The translations under genes were made by a program, and so were the position numbers. The notes beneath the pieces were generated by a model. That model worked only from the letters and a program-made list of their open reading frames with translations, searched no databases and had not been told where the DNA came from. Positions 1 through 5,870 of a DNA stretch of 9,933 nt are shown here, one piece after another. Position 1 is the first letter of the stretch, and the number at the start of each line of letters is the position of its first letter. Source of the DNA: Nitrososphaerota archaeon (GTDB lineage: Archaea; Thermoproteota; Nitrososphaeria; Nitrososphaerales; CADDZS01); NCBI GenBank assembly GCA_027886785.1, contig JAPCJV010000032.1, forward strand, positions 1 through 9,933. The letters run 5' to 3'.

Positions 1-1
1 A

Positions 2-202
2 CATTACAACATTCCAGATGGTTTCATTTCATTCAGTCTGTATCAACGGCGAATTTTTCTAGAGTCTGCAACGAACACGCTGGAGGTTCTGTCGCGAGGC
101 GTATCTAGAGCTACAGCTGCTCACGAGAAAAGGATCTTAGACAAGTTTTACCAAGCAACAGAGTTTGAGAAAGGTTTCTGGGACCAAGCCTACAACGATT
201 AG
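2..202 (+). CDS. TenA/thiaminase II-like protein, C-terminal fragment
   Basis: An open frame enters from the left edge (codons from position 2) and ends at TAG 200-202, giving 66 residues. The segment is mostly helical and ends in FEKGFWDQAYND. This matches the C-terminal helix of the TenA/PqqC-like haem-oxygenase fold, where an E-x2-FW-x2-AY signature carries the conserved glutamate of the active site (E56 of this fragment). The preceding stretch (YQRRIFLESATNTLEVLSRG) fits the usual helix before it. TenA proteins hydrolyse aminopyrimidine or formylaminopyrimidine in thiamine salvage, though many archaeal members have unknown substrates. The N-terminal two thirds lie outside the window, so the active-site Asp and Cys cannot be checked and the exact subfamily is open. 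The family call rests on one C-terminal motif. Confidence 0.62.
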   Translation, partial: HYNIPDGFISFSLYQRRIFLESATNTLEVLSRGVSRATAAHEKRILDKFYQATEFEKGFWDQAYND

Positions 203-222
203 GGGTGCTTATCTGGATTCTG

Positions 223-292
223 TTAATTCAAAGATCGGCCCCAGGCAGGACAATCGGAAATTTCGCTACTCAAAAATGATCTTTTGAATTAA
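223..292. repeat. 15-bp imperfect inverted repeat
   Basis: TTAATTCAAAGATC (223-236) is answered by GATCTTTTGAATTAA (278-292). The arms are reverse complements apart from one extra T in the right arm. The 41-nt spacer is G/C-richer (GGCCCCAGG near its left end). As RNA this would fold into a long stem with one bulge. No T-tract follows immediately, so it is not a classic terminator. It lies in the 121-nt gap between the tenA-like gene and the prsW-like gene. It could be an mRNA 3'-end structure, a regulator site or a small element remnant. Confidence 0.6.
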
Positions 293-323
293 GCTAATTT
301 GACACGGGGTCGAGAAACGAAAA

Positions 324-1232
324 TTGTATTGCCCTAATTGTGGAAAGCTAGTCGAAGACCACGCGGTTTATTGCGGAAATTGCGGCAAGTACCTGGAGCC
401 GACGAGAATGTATCACTCGCCTTCCTCCTACAATCCTAACGTTCGAAATGTAAAACGGCGCAGCTCAACGCTGAATACTTGGGGCCTTGTGTTGTTTGCA
501 ATTGCGATTTTCGTCTTTCTTTTCGGCGGTGCGTCCCCAGATGCCGAGCTTTTGTTCGTTCTCGCCATAGCTCCATCCGCGTTTCTCATCTGGTTCTTTC
601 ATCATTCTGACAAATACAAACACGAATCACATAGACTGATGACGGTGACCTTTATTCTAGGCGCCGTATCAATCATTCCGGCAATATTTCTCGAATCCAT
701 CCTTAGACGCATCATTCCGAATGGTCCCGACATATTGACAACATTCCTCTTTTTCCTAATCGGTGTGGGCCTGGTCGAGGAGTCGCTCAAATTTCTGTCG
801 GTCCGCATTTACGCCTACAGGTCTCCCCTGTTTGATGAGCCAATGGATGGAATCGTGTTGGGCGTAACGGCGGCCCTGGGATTTGCCACGATCGAAAACA
901 TCGGTTATGTGTTTCAATTTGGAATAGCTACTGCCATTCTCAGGGGACTTCTCAGCGTTCCCGGACATGCATTTTGGGGAGCGATAATGGGCTTCTATCT
1001 GGGCGAGGCGAAGGTCAGGAAAAATTCCTCAATTGCCCTCAGGGGACTTGTAATTGCGATCTTTCTCCACGGCTTGTTCGATACAATCGGCAGCGCAGTG
1101 CCAAACGGACTAGTATCTTTGATATTGCTAGCTGCCTTTATCCTCCTCATTTACTTCAAGGTCGTGAAAACGGAAATTACCGAAGCAGAAAAAGAATCAC
1201 CTTACCGACCCGGCGGAGCGGCGTTTCGATAA
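324..1232 (+). CDS. PrsW-type intramembrane protease with N-terminal zinc ribbon
   Basis: This 302-residue protein starts at TTG 324; no ATG lies upstream in frame near it, and translation from here keeps the zinc ribbon complete. Residues 3-20 form a C-x2-C-x10-C-x2-C zinc ribbon (C3, C6, C17, C20). A linker leads into about seven or eight hydrophobic segments from residue 53 to 280. Residues 151-245 carry the PrsW glutamic intramembrane protease signature: EESLK (152-156), a DGIVLGVTAALGFATIENIGY stretch with E181, PGHAFWG with H205, and HGLFD (H239). These glutamates and histidines are the putative catalytic or metal residues of the ABI/CAAX-like clan. Bacillus PrsW cleaves the anti-sigma factor RsiW; an archaeal substrate is unknown. 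The zinc ribbon may recruit a partner or substrate. The upstream TATA element is weak (AAGCTAATTT near 291-300). Confidence 0.85.
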   Translation: MYCPNCGKLVEDHAVYCGNCGKYLEPTRMYHSPSSYNPNVRNVKRRSSTLNTWGLVLFAIAIFVFLFGGASPDAELLFVLAIAPSAFLIWFFHHSDKYKHESHRLMTVTFILGAVSIIPAIFLESILRRIIPNGPDILTTFLFFLIGVGLVEESLKFLSVRIYAYRSPLFDEPMDGIVLGVTAALGFATIENIGYVFQFGIATAILRGLLSVPGHAFWGAIMGFYLGEAKVRKNSSIALRGLVIAIFLHGLFDTIGSAVPNGLVSLILLAAFILLIYFKVVKTEITEAEKESPYRPGGAAFR

Positions 1233-1291
1233 GATAAGATGGATCAAAAAAATAATTGAAGGGTTATCTCAGAATTCACGCGTATCTTCAT

Positions 1292-1314
1292 CGTGTTCTA
1301 GCAATTAGAACGTG
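1292..1314. repeat. Short hairpin between prsW-like and gtrA-like genes
   Basis: GTTCTA (1295-1300) and TAGAAC (1306-1311) are perfect reverse complements around a 5-nt loop. The stem extends by two G-U pairs and one C-G pair to 1292/1314 in RNA. No T-tract follows, so an operator or a processed mRNA end is as likely as a terminator. Confidence 0.35.
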
Positions 1315-1363
1315 GGAATAGCCGATCACAATTGGGTAGTTTGAAATAGCTCTTTTTCGCATT

Positions 1364-1642
1364 ATGTCTCTTGTGATGCTCGACTTCGGGGATTACTTCC
1401 GAAAAGCCTTCAAGTTCATGATTGTTGGGGCCATCGGAGCGGTGATCAACTGGGCACTGCTTTACTTTTTCGTTCAATACCTCAATGTATGGTACATAAG
1501 TGCGGAGATCGTTGCTACGATTATTGTTTTTGGTGTAAATTTTAATGGGAATATTCTTATGAAGAACATCAAGATCAGGAAGGGCGCAGAAGTGGTGAAG
1601 ACCTCCCCTCCCCCATTGAAACCTGAGGATGTCGCCAAATAA
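1364..1642 (+). CDS. Short GtrA-like membrane protein
   Basis: The 92-residue product has an amphipathic N-terminus (DYFRKAFKF) followed by two membrane segments (about 17-37 and 41-62). The block KFMIVGAIGAVINWALLYFF and the later VNFNGNILMKN resemble the first half of the GtrA family, which flips or carries polyprenyl-linked sugars in cell-surface glycosylation. Full GtrA proteins have about 120-150 residues and four membrane helices. This one stops after the second and ends in a charged, proline-containing tail. The 98 nt after the stop encode no continuing hydrophobic segment in any frame that I can see, so a simple frameshift is unlikely. ATG 1364 is the longest start. GTG 1373 or ATG 1376 would fit better if the TATA-like TTTGAAATA (1340-1348) is the promoter. 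GtrA membership is a motif-level judgement. Confidence 0.65.
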   Translation: MSLVMLDFGDYFRKAFKFMIVGAIGAVINWALLYFFVQYLNVWYISAEIVATIIVFGVNFNGNILMKNIKIRKGAEVVKTSPPPLKPEDVAK

Positions 1643-1740
1643 TTTCTTTTGAACGAATAAGTATCGAAATTTCTGACAGTCAGCCACGAGTAGCTCGAAC
1701 TGCAAACATTCGATGTGGTTCTTTCCTTGATTTTTGACTT

Positions 1741-2652
1741 CTAAATTAGGAATTCTGTAGCAAAACTTCTGATGCTCTGAATTTGGTCTGGAGTTGGAAC
1801 CTTGCCATCGGGGCTGGGTACGAGTACGGCATCAGAAACTCCAAGATCATCCAGTTCCTTCACGAGTTTTCTGTTTTGGGACATGTTTCCTGAAAACTGG
1901 ATTCTCTTTTCGCCGTTCGGCCCCAGGTATTCAGTACTTGTGGTTTTTGTGTTGAGCCCAATTCTAATGCAAATGTCTTTGTTTTTCGCCTCTGGAGAAA
2001 GCTGTCTGAAGTGCGACACTAAATCAGTGAAGATCTCCATGGGATACACATTGGGATGCCATGCATCTCCTATTGAAACCGCGCGCTTCATTGCGGCTTC
2101 ACTTGCCCCCCCGATCCAAATCGTTAACTTTTCCGAGGTCGGCCGCGGCTCGAAGACCACGCTCTCAAAGTTTTGCGGAAGAATTTTACTGTGAAACTCA
2201 GTTTCGCCCCTCCAGAGACTTCGGATCAGCCTGATTCCTTCGTCTAACCTCTTTCCTCGAGTGCGAAAGTCAGAACCCACGTGCGAAAATTCCTTTTCAT
2301 TCCAGCCCACAGACATCGCGAGCAGAATGCGTCCTCCGGTAAAGGCGTCAAGCGAGGCAAGCTGTTTTGCTACCACCACGGGATTGCGCATTCCGAGGAC
2401 CAGAGAGGATATTCCCAGTTTCACCCTGCTGGTTTGAGGAGCGAGAAAGGCAAGCGTTGTGATCGAGTCGACTATCTTTTCATACGGAGTACCGCTGTTT
2501 TTCGGCATCAACAAGTGATCTGTCGTCCAAATGGAATCGTATCCCAACTTTTCGGCTTCAATTGCTATCGATCGGACGCCATCGACAGACATAGAGTCCC
2601 CATAATTGGGAACGCAAACTCCAAATTTCAAAATGATCAGGATGCTTTCCAT
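1741..2652 (-). CDS. LLM-class (F420-type) flavin-dependent oxidoreductase
   Basis: The 303-residue protein covers a complete luciferase-like monooxygenase TIM barrel. Visible family blocks are KFGVCVPNYG at the start (residues 9-18), YDSIWTTDHLLMP (38-50), SLDAFTGGR (100-108), SVGWNEKEF (114-122), RPTSEKLTIWIGGASE (170-185) and GDAWHP (195-200). Members with these blocks in archaea and actinobacteria mostly use coenzyme F420 and act as hydride-transfer enzymes (glucose-6-phosphate dehydrogenase/Mer-like) or as monooxygenases. The substrate cannot be read from sequence. The longest start is ATG 2652, but the family usually begins M-K-F-G, which here would be TTG 2631; a TATA-like TTACAATAAT lies about 25 nt upstream of that TTG. 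The gene follows the GNAT gene on the same strand after 46 nt and is convergent with the gtrA-like gene. Confidence 0.88.
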   Translation of the reverse strand: MESILIILKFGVCVPNYGDSMSVDGVRSIAIEAEKLGYDSIWTTDHLLMPKNSGTPYEKIVDSITTLAFLAPQTSRVKLGISSLVLGMRNPVVVAKQLASLDAFTGGRILLAMSVGWNEKEFSHVGSDFRTRGKRLDEGIRLIRSLWRGETEFHSKILPQNFESVVFEPRPTSEKLTIWIGGASEAAMKRAVSIGDAWHPNVYPMEIFTDLVSHFRQLSPEAKNKDICIRIGLNTKTTSTEYLGPNGEKRIQFSGNMSQNRKLVKELDDLGVSDAVLVPSPDGKVPTPDQIQSIRSFATEFLI

Positions 2653-2660
2653 TATTGTAA
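2649..2660 (-). promoter_or_regulatory. Possible TATA box for the LLM gene
   Basis: Read on the minus strand this is TTACAATAATGG, an A/T-rich TATA-like element. It overlaps the ATG at 2652 and is centred about 25 nt upstream of TTG 2631. If it works, the transcript would be leaderless from TTG 2631, matching the usual MKFG N-terminus of the family. Confidence 0.3.
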
Positions 2661-2698
2661 GCTAATTAGAATAGCGTCTTTCTGATCAGCAAAGGAAT

Positions 2699-3292
2699 CT
2701 AGGTACGATCTGTTTTCAGGTTGGCTCTCTCTTTTTTGAGGAAAAGAGCCATTTCAATTTCGTCCACGTATTTTCCCCTAATTAGATGTTGCTTGCGCAG
2801 AATCCCTTCAACCACAAATCCGAACTTCATGTACAGATTGAGTGCTACTTGATTTGTTGAAAAAACACCTAGCGAAATCTTCTCAATACTTTGCCTTTCT
2901 GCCGCCCAGTCAAGTGTATGCCTCATGAGAGCCGAACCCACTCCCTTATTTCTGTACTCGTCGATTACATGCATCCCCAAATTCGAGACGTGCCTTGTTT
3001 TTTTCAGGTTCCAATAAGGCCAGAGATTTAGGGCACCAATTATTCTATCTTGAAATACTGCAACAAGAGTTAGTGAAGAGGCGTCAGACATTCGTTCAAG
3101 ATAGTATTTTTTCGTTGCATCATTGACCTTCTCCGTCGCAATGTAAATTTCTTCTCTCGCCACTCGACGAATGTTTCGTAGGATTGAAGGCAAATCCTTC
3201 TCAGTTGCTTTTCTGACTGAAATTTCCAGAGATTCTTTCACAGAAGTTTTCTCCTTGAGTCGAGATTTTGCTCTGATATTTTCATAAAACAC
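2699..3292 (-). CDS. GNAT family N-acetyltransferase
   Basis: The 197-residue protein transfers an acetyl group from acetyl-CoA to an amine; the substrate is unknown. The N-acetyltransferase fold runs from about residue 24 (ISVRKATEKDL) to 185. Motif A is NLGMHVIDEYRNKGVGSALM, with the acetyl-CoA pyrophosphate loop R-x-x-G-x-G at R114-G119. Motif B is N147-x6-Y154-x2-FGF, followed by VEGILRKQHLIRGKYVDEIEM, a RimI/RimJ/phosphinothricin acetyltransferase-like ending. GTG 3292 is the longest start. An internal GTG at 3241 gives 180 residues, keeps the whole domain, and is preceded by GGAG nine bases upstream, so it is a serious alternative. The basic N-terminal extension would be lost in that case. 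The gene is divergent from the ferredoxin gene. Confidence 0.87.
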   Translation of the reverse strand: MFYENIRAKSRLKEKTSVKESLEISVRKATEKDLPSILRNIRRVAREEIYIATEKVNDATKKYYLERMSDASSLTLVAVFQDRIIGALNLWPYWNLKKTRHVSNLGMHVIDEYRNKGVGSALMRHTLDWAAERQSIEKISLGVFSTNQVALNLYMKFGFVVEGILRKQHLIRGKYVDEIEMALFLKKERANLKTDRT

Positions 3293-3321
3293 TTAGCTTT
3301 GATTGTGTAATTCACAGAGGT

Positions 3322-3333
3322 CTCTTTTATTCA
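3322..3333 (-). promoter_or_regulatory. Probable TATA box for the GNAT gene
   Basis: The minus strand reads TGAATAAAAGAG, an archaeal TATA-like element about 35 nt upstream of GTG 3292. A transcript start about 25 nt downstream would leave a leader of roughly 10 nt. Confidence 0.4.
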
Positions 3334-3358
3334 CACGAAAACATAATACCGCGATTCC

Positions 3359-3369
3359 GTATTTTATTT
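3359..3369 (+). promoter_or_regulatory. Possible TATA box for the ferredoxin gene
   Basis: GTATTTTATTT is the only A/T-rich TATA-like stretch on the plus strand of the divergent 148-nt gap. It predicts transcription from about 3385-3392, leaving room for a coding start upstream of TTG 3441. Confidence 0.3.
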
Positions 3370-3440
3370 GACAGTAATCCCCCACGCCCTCTTTTTCACA
3401 AATCCTTAGGATCGTAATCATTTGCGGTGTCATTTCGCTA

Positions 3441-3851
3441 TTGGTTGTAGGCGCGGTACTGTACACCCTGTATGGCGCGACGGCCCTGCTAGTATTTTCG
3501 GAATTTGTTTCCGTCCCGATCGCTCTGGGGCTTATCATAGATACAAAACTCAGGAAAAAGTTCTCCAGCGAGAAAGGCGGTTGGTGGACGGGGATGGTGG
3601 TTGAAGGCAAGAAAGTTGGAATCAGGGTTGACTGGAACTCGTGCATGGGCGCCTCGAGTTGCGTTGAACTCGCTCCGAAGGTTTTCAGACTAGATTGGGA
3701 GAAAAAGAAATCCGTGTTTGATCCAGCACCGCTGGTCCTTCTTGATAAGAAGGGAGCCGATCCTGAAAGAATATTCTATGCCGCTCAATCTTGTCCTTAT
3801 CGCGCGATCGTTTTGGAAGATGAAGAAACTGGAGAGAGGATCTATCCTTAG
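3441..3851 (+). CDS. Membrane-anchored single-cluster ferredoxin
   Basis: From TTG 3441 the product has 136 residues: a hydrophobic N-terminus (about 1-33), a basic stretch (KLRKK), then a ferredoxin domain (about 59-128). The domain reads RVDWNSCMGASSCVELAPKVF, ending later in AAQSCPYRAIVLED, with cluster cysteines C68, C74 and C118 followed by P119. In this single-cluster family (Fer4_13/Fer4_15-like, cytochrome P450-type ferredoxins) the residue midway between the first two cysteines decides the cluster type. Here it is A71, which favours [3Fe-4S]. It probably passes electrons to a membrane-side partner not identified here. The same frame stays open and hydrophobic upstream of TTG 3441 back to the TAA at 3375, but offers no ATG, GTG or TTG there. 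The gene is convergent with the PH/zinc-ribbon gene, 9 nt between the stops. Confidence 0.8.
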   Translation: MVVGAVLYTLYGATALLVFSEFVSVPIALGLIIDTKLRKKFSSEKGGWWTGMVVEGKKVGIRVDWNSCMGASSCVELAPKVFRLDWEKKKSVFDPAPLVLLDKKGADPERIFYAAQSCPYRAIVLEDEETGERIYP

Positions 3852-3860
3852 CTCGGTAGA

Positions 3861-4346
3861 CTAGACCGGAGAACCGCAATTGCCGCAGAACTTTTGTCCC
3901 ATGCTAACACGTGTTCCGCATTTAGGGCAAGTGACTGAAGCAGCTGCAGGTTGAGCATTCTGAAGGGGCGGGATCCCCGCAGCTCCTGCAGTGAAAGGCG
4001 TCTGATATCGTACGAGGTTTTCTCGGATGACGCCGTACGCTTTTTCAGCTTCAGAGTTTGGAAGATCATTGAGTGTCAAGGGATCTCCCCCGAATCTAAG
4101 AGTGCATTTCACTGTAGATCTTAGGATACCCTTGTCGAGAACGACATTTGCGATGTCTTGAAAACTGAAATCGGTGTAATCTTTTTTCAGACCGAGATCG
4201 TGCGGATGACGCAAGATAATGCGTTCGTTTGTTATGATCACGGAATCAATGTTGATCTTTGGATGGTAGAATTTCTGTTTGATGTATACCTCTACTTGCT
4301 CATTCGGCCCCAATATTTTCTTCAGGTCTTCCGGCGGATTCTCCAA
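3861..4346 (-). CDS. PH-like domain protein with C-terminal zinc ribbon
   Basis: The 161-residue protein starts at TTG 4346, the first usable codon after an in-frame TAG. Residues about 10-113 look like a small bacterial-type PH (bPH_2/YokE-like) domain: LGPNEQVEVYIKQKF, then DSVIITNERIILRHP, then YTDFSFQDIANVVLDKG and a strand-rich KCTLRFGG segment. A glycine/alanine/proline-rich linker (119-137) leads to a zinc ribbon with C140, C143, C154 and C157 (C-x2-C-x10-C-x2-C). There is no membrane segment, so it should be cytosolic and likely mediates protein or lipid contacts; no enzyme motif is visible. It lies 87 nt downstream of the HTH regulator on the same strand, perhaps with its own promoter (TGTAAATAG on the minus strand near 4387-4395). 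Confidence 0.75.
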   Translation of the reverse strand: MENPPEDLKKILGPNEQVEVYIKQKFYHPKINIDSVIITNERIILRHPHDLGLKKDYTDFSFQDIANVVLDKGILRSTVKCTLRFGGDPLTLNDLPNSEAEKAYGVIRENLVRYQTPFTAGAAGIPPLQNAQPAAASVTCPKCGTRVSMGQKFCGNCGSPV

Positions 4347-4433
4347 GACAAATACTTCCTATACAAAGAACATGAAGAGACCACTATTTACATTTGTGCA
4401 GGGCGATTCTTCCTGAATTGTACTGCCGAACAG

Positions 4434-5561
4434 TCACCTAGCTTCTTGTTTGATCATTTGAATAATGTAGCCCAGACTACGGGCGGCATCAAACTGCCAC
4501 CCTGCCTCTGGGGTATGCATGAGGTACGGGATCGTGTAGTTCAAGGTGCAGGACCAATCAACAAAGCTAATTTCATCCGGTTTCAACTTCAGAGGTCTGA
4601 GCCCGTTCGCGAGATACCGGATTGTATCCGGCATCTGCTGCACTGGAATGATCAACTCTGCCATGTACTCGCCCTCCTCGATCCACGCATGATTCCATGT
4701 AAACGGACAAGCCGTGAAGATCGACATCGCGTGCCGTGCTAAATCTTCAGACAGCAACCTGAACCTGTAGGTAACTAAGAACATCGTATGCTTTGCCCAA
4801 GAATCTTTACTTCCGATCCACTGGAACTTGAATCCGCGAATCATCCTCGATCCGAACACGTGGTTTCGCATATGATACGAAATATCACTGTCGGTCAGAT
4901 TGAGTTTTCTTGCGATGTCGACCGACTTTGTCCACGGATCCAGCTGCAGAGACTTGATAATTTGGAGGTCTACGTGATCAAACTTGATCTTGTATTTGTG
5001 GACCGACGAGGAATCTTTCGTTGCCTGCGCTTTGTATTCCGAGGGATTGCTCGCAAGACGGGAAAAGTCAATGTCCCATACCCCATTCGCGTAGTCATAA
5101 TACTTCGTTTTCATGCCCAGGATTTCTTTCCATACAATTCCGCGCAATTTCGGGTTTTCAATAAGCTTCATTTCTTCAAGGGCTTTCAGAAGCTTCGCGA
5201 GCTCCATCACTTTGCGTCCTGGAATCATGAATTCGCAGTCAAAAGAATGAGTAGACAGTGATCTACCAAAATAATGTAGACCCGCATTTTGATGCAGACC
5301 TCCAAACAGCGAGGTGATGTCAGCAATATCTGACGACGCATCGAGGCTAACTCGAAACCTGGAGAGGCCAAATTTCTCCGGGTCGATGAGGGGAGCGATT
5401 GTAATGCCTTGATCTTTCAGTCGCTGCATTCTGAATCTGAGGGTCTGGTAAGGTATAGCCAGCTCCTCCGAAATTCTGTTGAGATTGCGAGCTCCGTCCT
5501 GGTCTATGTATGGAGATAGCCTAGTCAGAAATTCGGAAACCTTGTCTGCCGGTATCCTCAA
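4434..5561 (-). CDS. Tandem winged-HTH (Lrp-like) transcriptional regulator
   Basis: The 375-residue protein starts at TTG 5561, immediately after an in-frame TAG, so it cannot be longer with a standard start. Two DNA-binding units are visible. The first, at about 20-52, is ARNLNRISEELAIPYQTLRF followed by RMQRLKDQGI. The second, at about 194-233, is DHVDLQIIKSLQLDPWTKSV followed by DIARKLNLTDSDISYHMRNH. Each is followed by a mixed alpha/beta region of about 120-140 residues (IAPLIDPEKFGLSRFRVSLD; later FKFQWIGS and HTMFLVTYRFRLLSED) that could be a ligand-sensing or dimerisation domain. This doubled layout resembles archaeal AsnC/Lrp-type regulators with two halves. The effector is unknown. 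A perfect palindrome at 5598-5610 lies just upstream and suggests autoregulation. Confidence 0.75.
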   Translation of the reverse strand: MRIPADKVSEFLTRLSPYIDQDGARNLNRISEELAIPYQTLRFRMQRLKDQGITIAPLIDPEKFGLSRFRVSLDASSDIADITSLFGGLHQNAGLHYFGRSLSTHSFDCEFMIPGRKVMELAKLLKALEEMKLIENPKLRGIVWKEILGMKTKYYDYANGVWDIDFSRLASNPSEYKAQATKDSSSVHKYKIKFDHVDLQIIKSLQLDPWTKSVDIARKLNLTDSDISYHMRNHVFGSRMIRGFKFQWIGSKDSWAKHTMFLVTYRFRLLSEDLARHAMSIFTACPFTWNHAWIEEGEYMAELIIPVQQMPDTIRYLANGLRPLKLKPDEISFVDWSCTLNYTIPYLMHTPEAGWQFDAARSLGYIIQMIKQEAR

Positions 5562-5597
5562 CTACGGATTGCCAACCCCTGTAAAACCCAATATTTC

Positions 5598-5610
5598 AGG
5601 TATCATACCT
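5598..5610. promoter_or_regulatory. Perfect palindrome, candidate operator
   Basis: AGGTAT-C-ATACCT is a perfect 6+1+6 inverted repeat. It lies 36 nt upstream of the HTH gene start codon (5561) and directly abuts the TATA-like AAATATT (minus strand, about 5590-5597). A dimeric HTH protein bound here would sit on or next to the TBP/TFB site. No second symmetrical copy was seen in the window. Confidence 0.5.
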
Positions 5611-5666
5611 CGCAAAGAAACTACGTAGCGCTGATCGCGCCTCAACTAAACTTTGATCTGACTTTT

Positions 5667-5677
5667 CATATATATTG
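5667..5677. promoter_or_regulatory. Symmetrical TATA-like element
   Basis: CATATATATTG reads as a good TATA box on both strands. On the minus strand it could start a transcript near 5646 with a leader of about 85 nt for the HTH gene. On the plus strand it would start RNA near 5698, where no gene begins for 170 nt. Confidence 0.35.
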
Positions 5678-5805
5678 TGAATGCAATGCAATTTCTTTTC
5701 GTTCACTTGACGCAGTTCTTTGCCTCCATTTTTTGATTGGTAACTTTGCATATCGTATCTGAATCAAGACGCTCGTCAAAAGGCGTGGCTATTGCTAGAG
5801 ATCAC

Positions 5806-5822
5806 CTAAAATTAATAATTTT
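5806..5822 (+). promoter_or_regulatory. TATA box for the small membrane protein gene
   Basis: CTAAAATTAATAATTTT contains the palindrome AAAATT-AAT-AATTTT (5808-5822). A transcript start about 25 nt downstream would give a leader of roughly 30 nt carrying GGGAAAGGGG (5855-5864), a possible Shine-Dalgarno site ahead of ATG 5871. Confidence 0.45.
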
Positions 5823-5870
5823 GTAGCTAAAACCGAAAAATTTTTCTAAAAGCTGGGAAAGGGGTTGCCC

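Larger units (their letters stand above)
5562..5870. other. 309-nt gene-free regulatory region
   Basis: No credible ORF or tRNA lies between the divergent HTH regulator and the 46-codon small gene. Visible elements are the 5598-5610 palindrome, an octamer palindrome CTACGTAG at 5621-5628, a symmetrical TATA-like CATATATATTG at 5667-5677, and the A/T palindrome at 5808-5822. The stretch is A/T-rich compared with its flanks, as expected for a divergent promoter region. A small RNA start downstream of 5677 cannot be excluded. Confidence 0.6.

Noticed and set aside
203..323. Possible thiamine-related riboswitch next to the tenA-like gene
   Set aside because: The gap lies downstream, not upstream, of that gene, and I see no TPP riboswitch core sequences such as CUGAGA or the P4-P5 motif.
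1298..1705. 135-codon minus-strand ORF over the gtrA-like gene
   Set aside because: It is antisense to the hydrophobic plus-strand frame, shows no domain or membrane logic, and its composition is that of a shadow frame.
3293..3646. 117-codon minus-strand ORF opposite the ferredoxin start
   Set aside because: It covers the divergent promoter gap and the antisense of the ferredoxin anchor; no motif is visible and the ferredoxin frame explains the region.
4158..4742. 194-codon plus-strand ORF across the PH and HTH genes
   Set aside because: It spans the antisense of two well-supported minus-strand genes and the gap between them, with no recognisable domain.
4788..5261. 157-codon plus-strand ORF inside the HTH gene
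   Set aside because: Antisense shadow of a frame with two clear HTH motifs.
5562..5870. tRNA or CRISPR array in the largest gene-free stretch
   Set aside because: There is no T-loop consensus with matching acceptor arms and no regularly spaced repeats.
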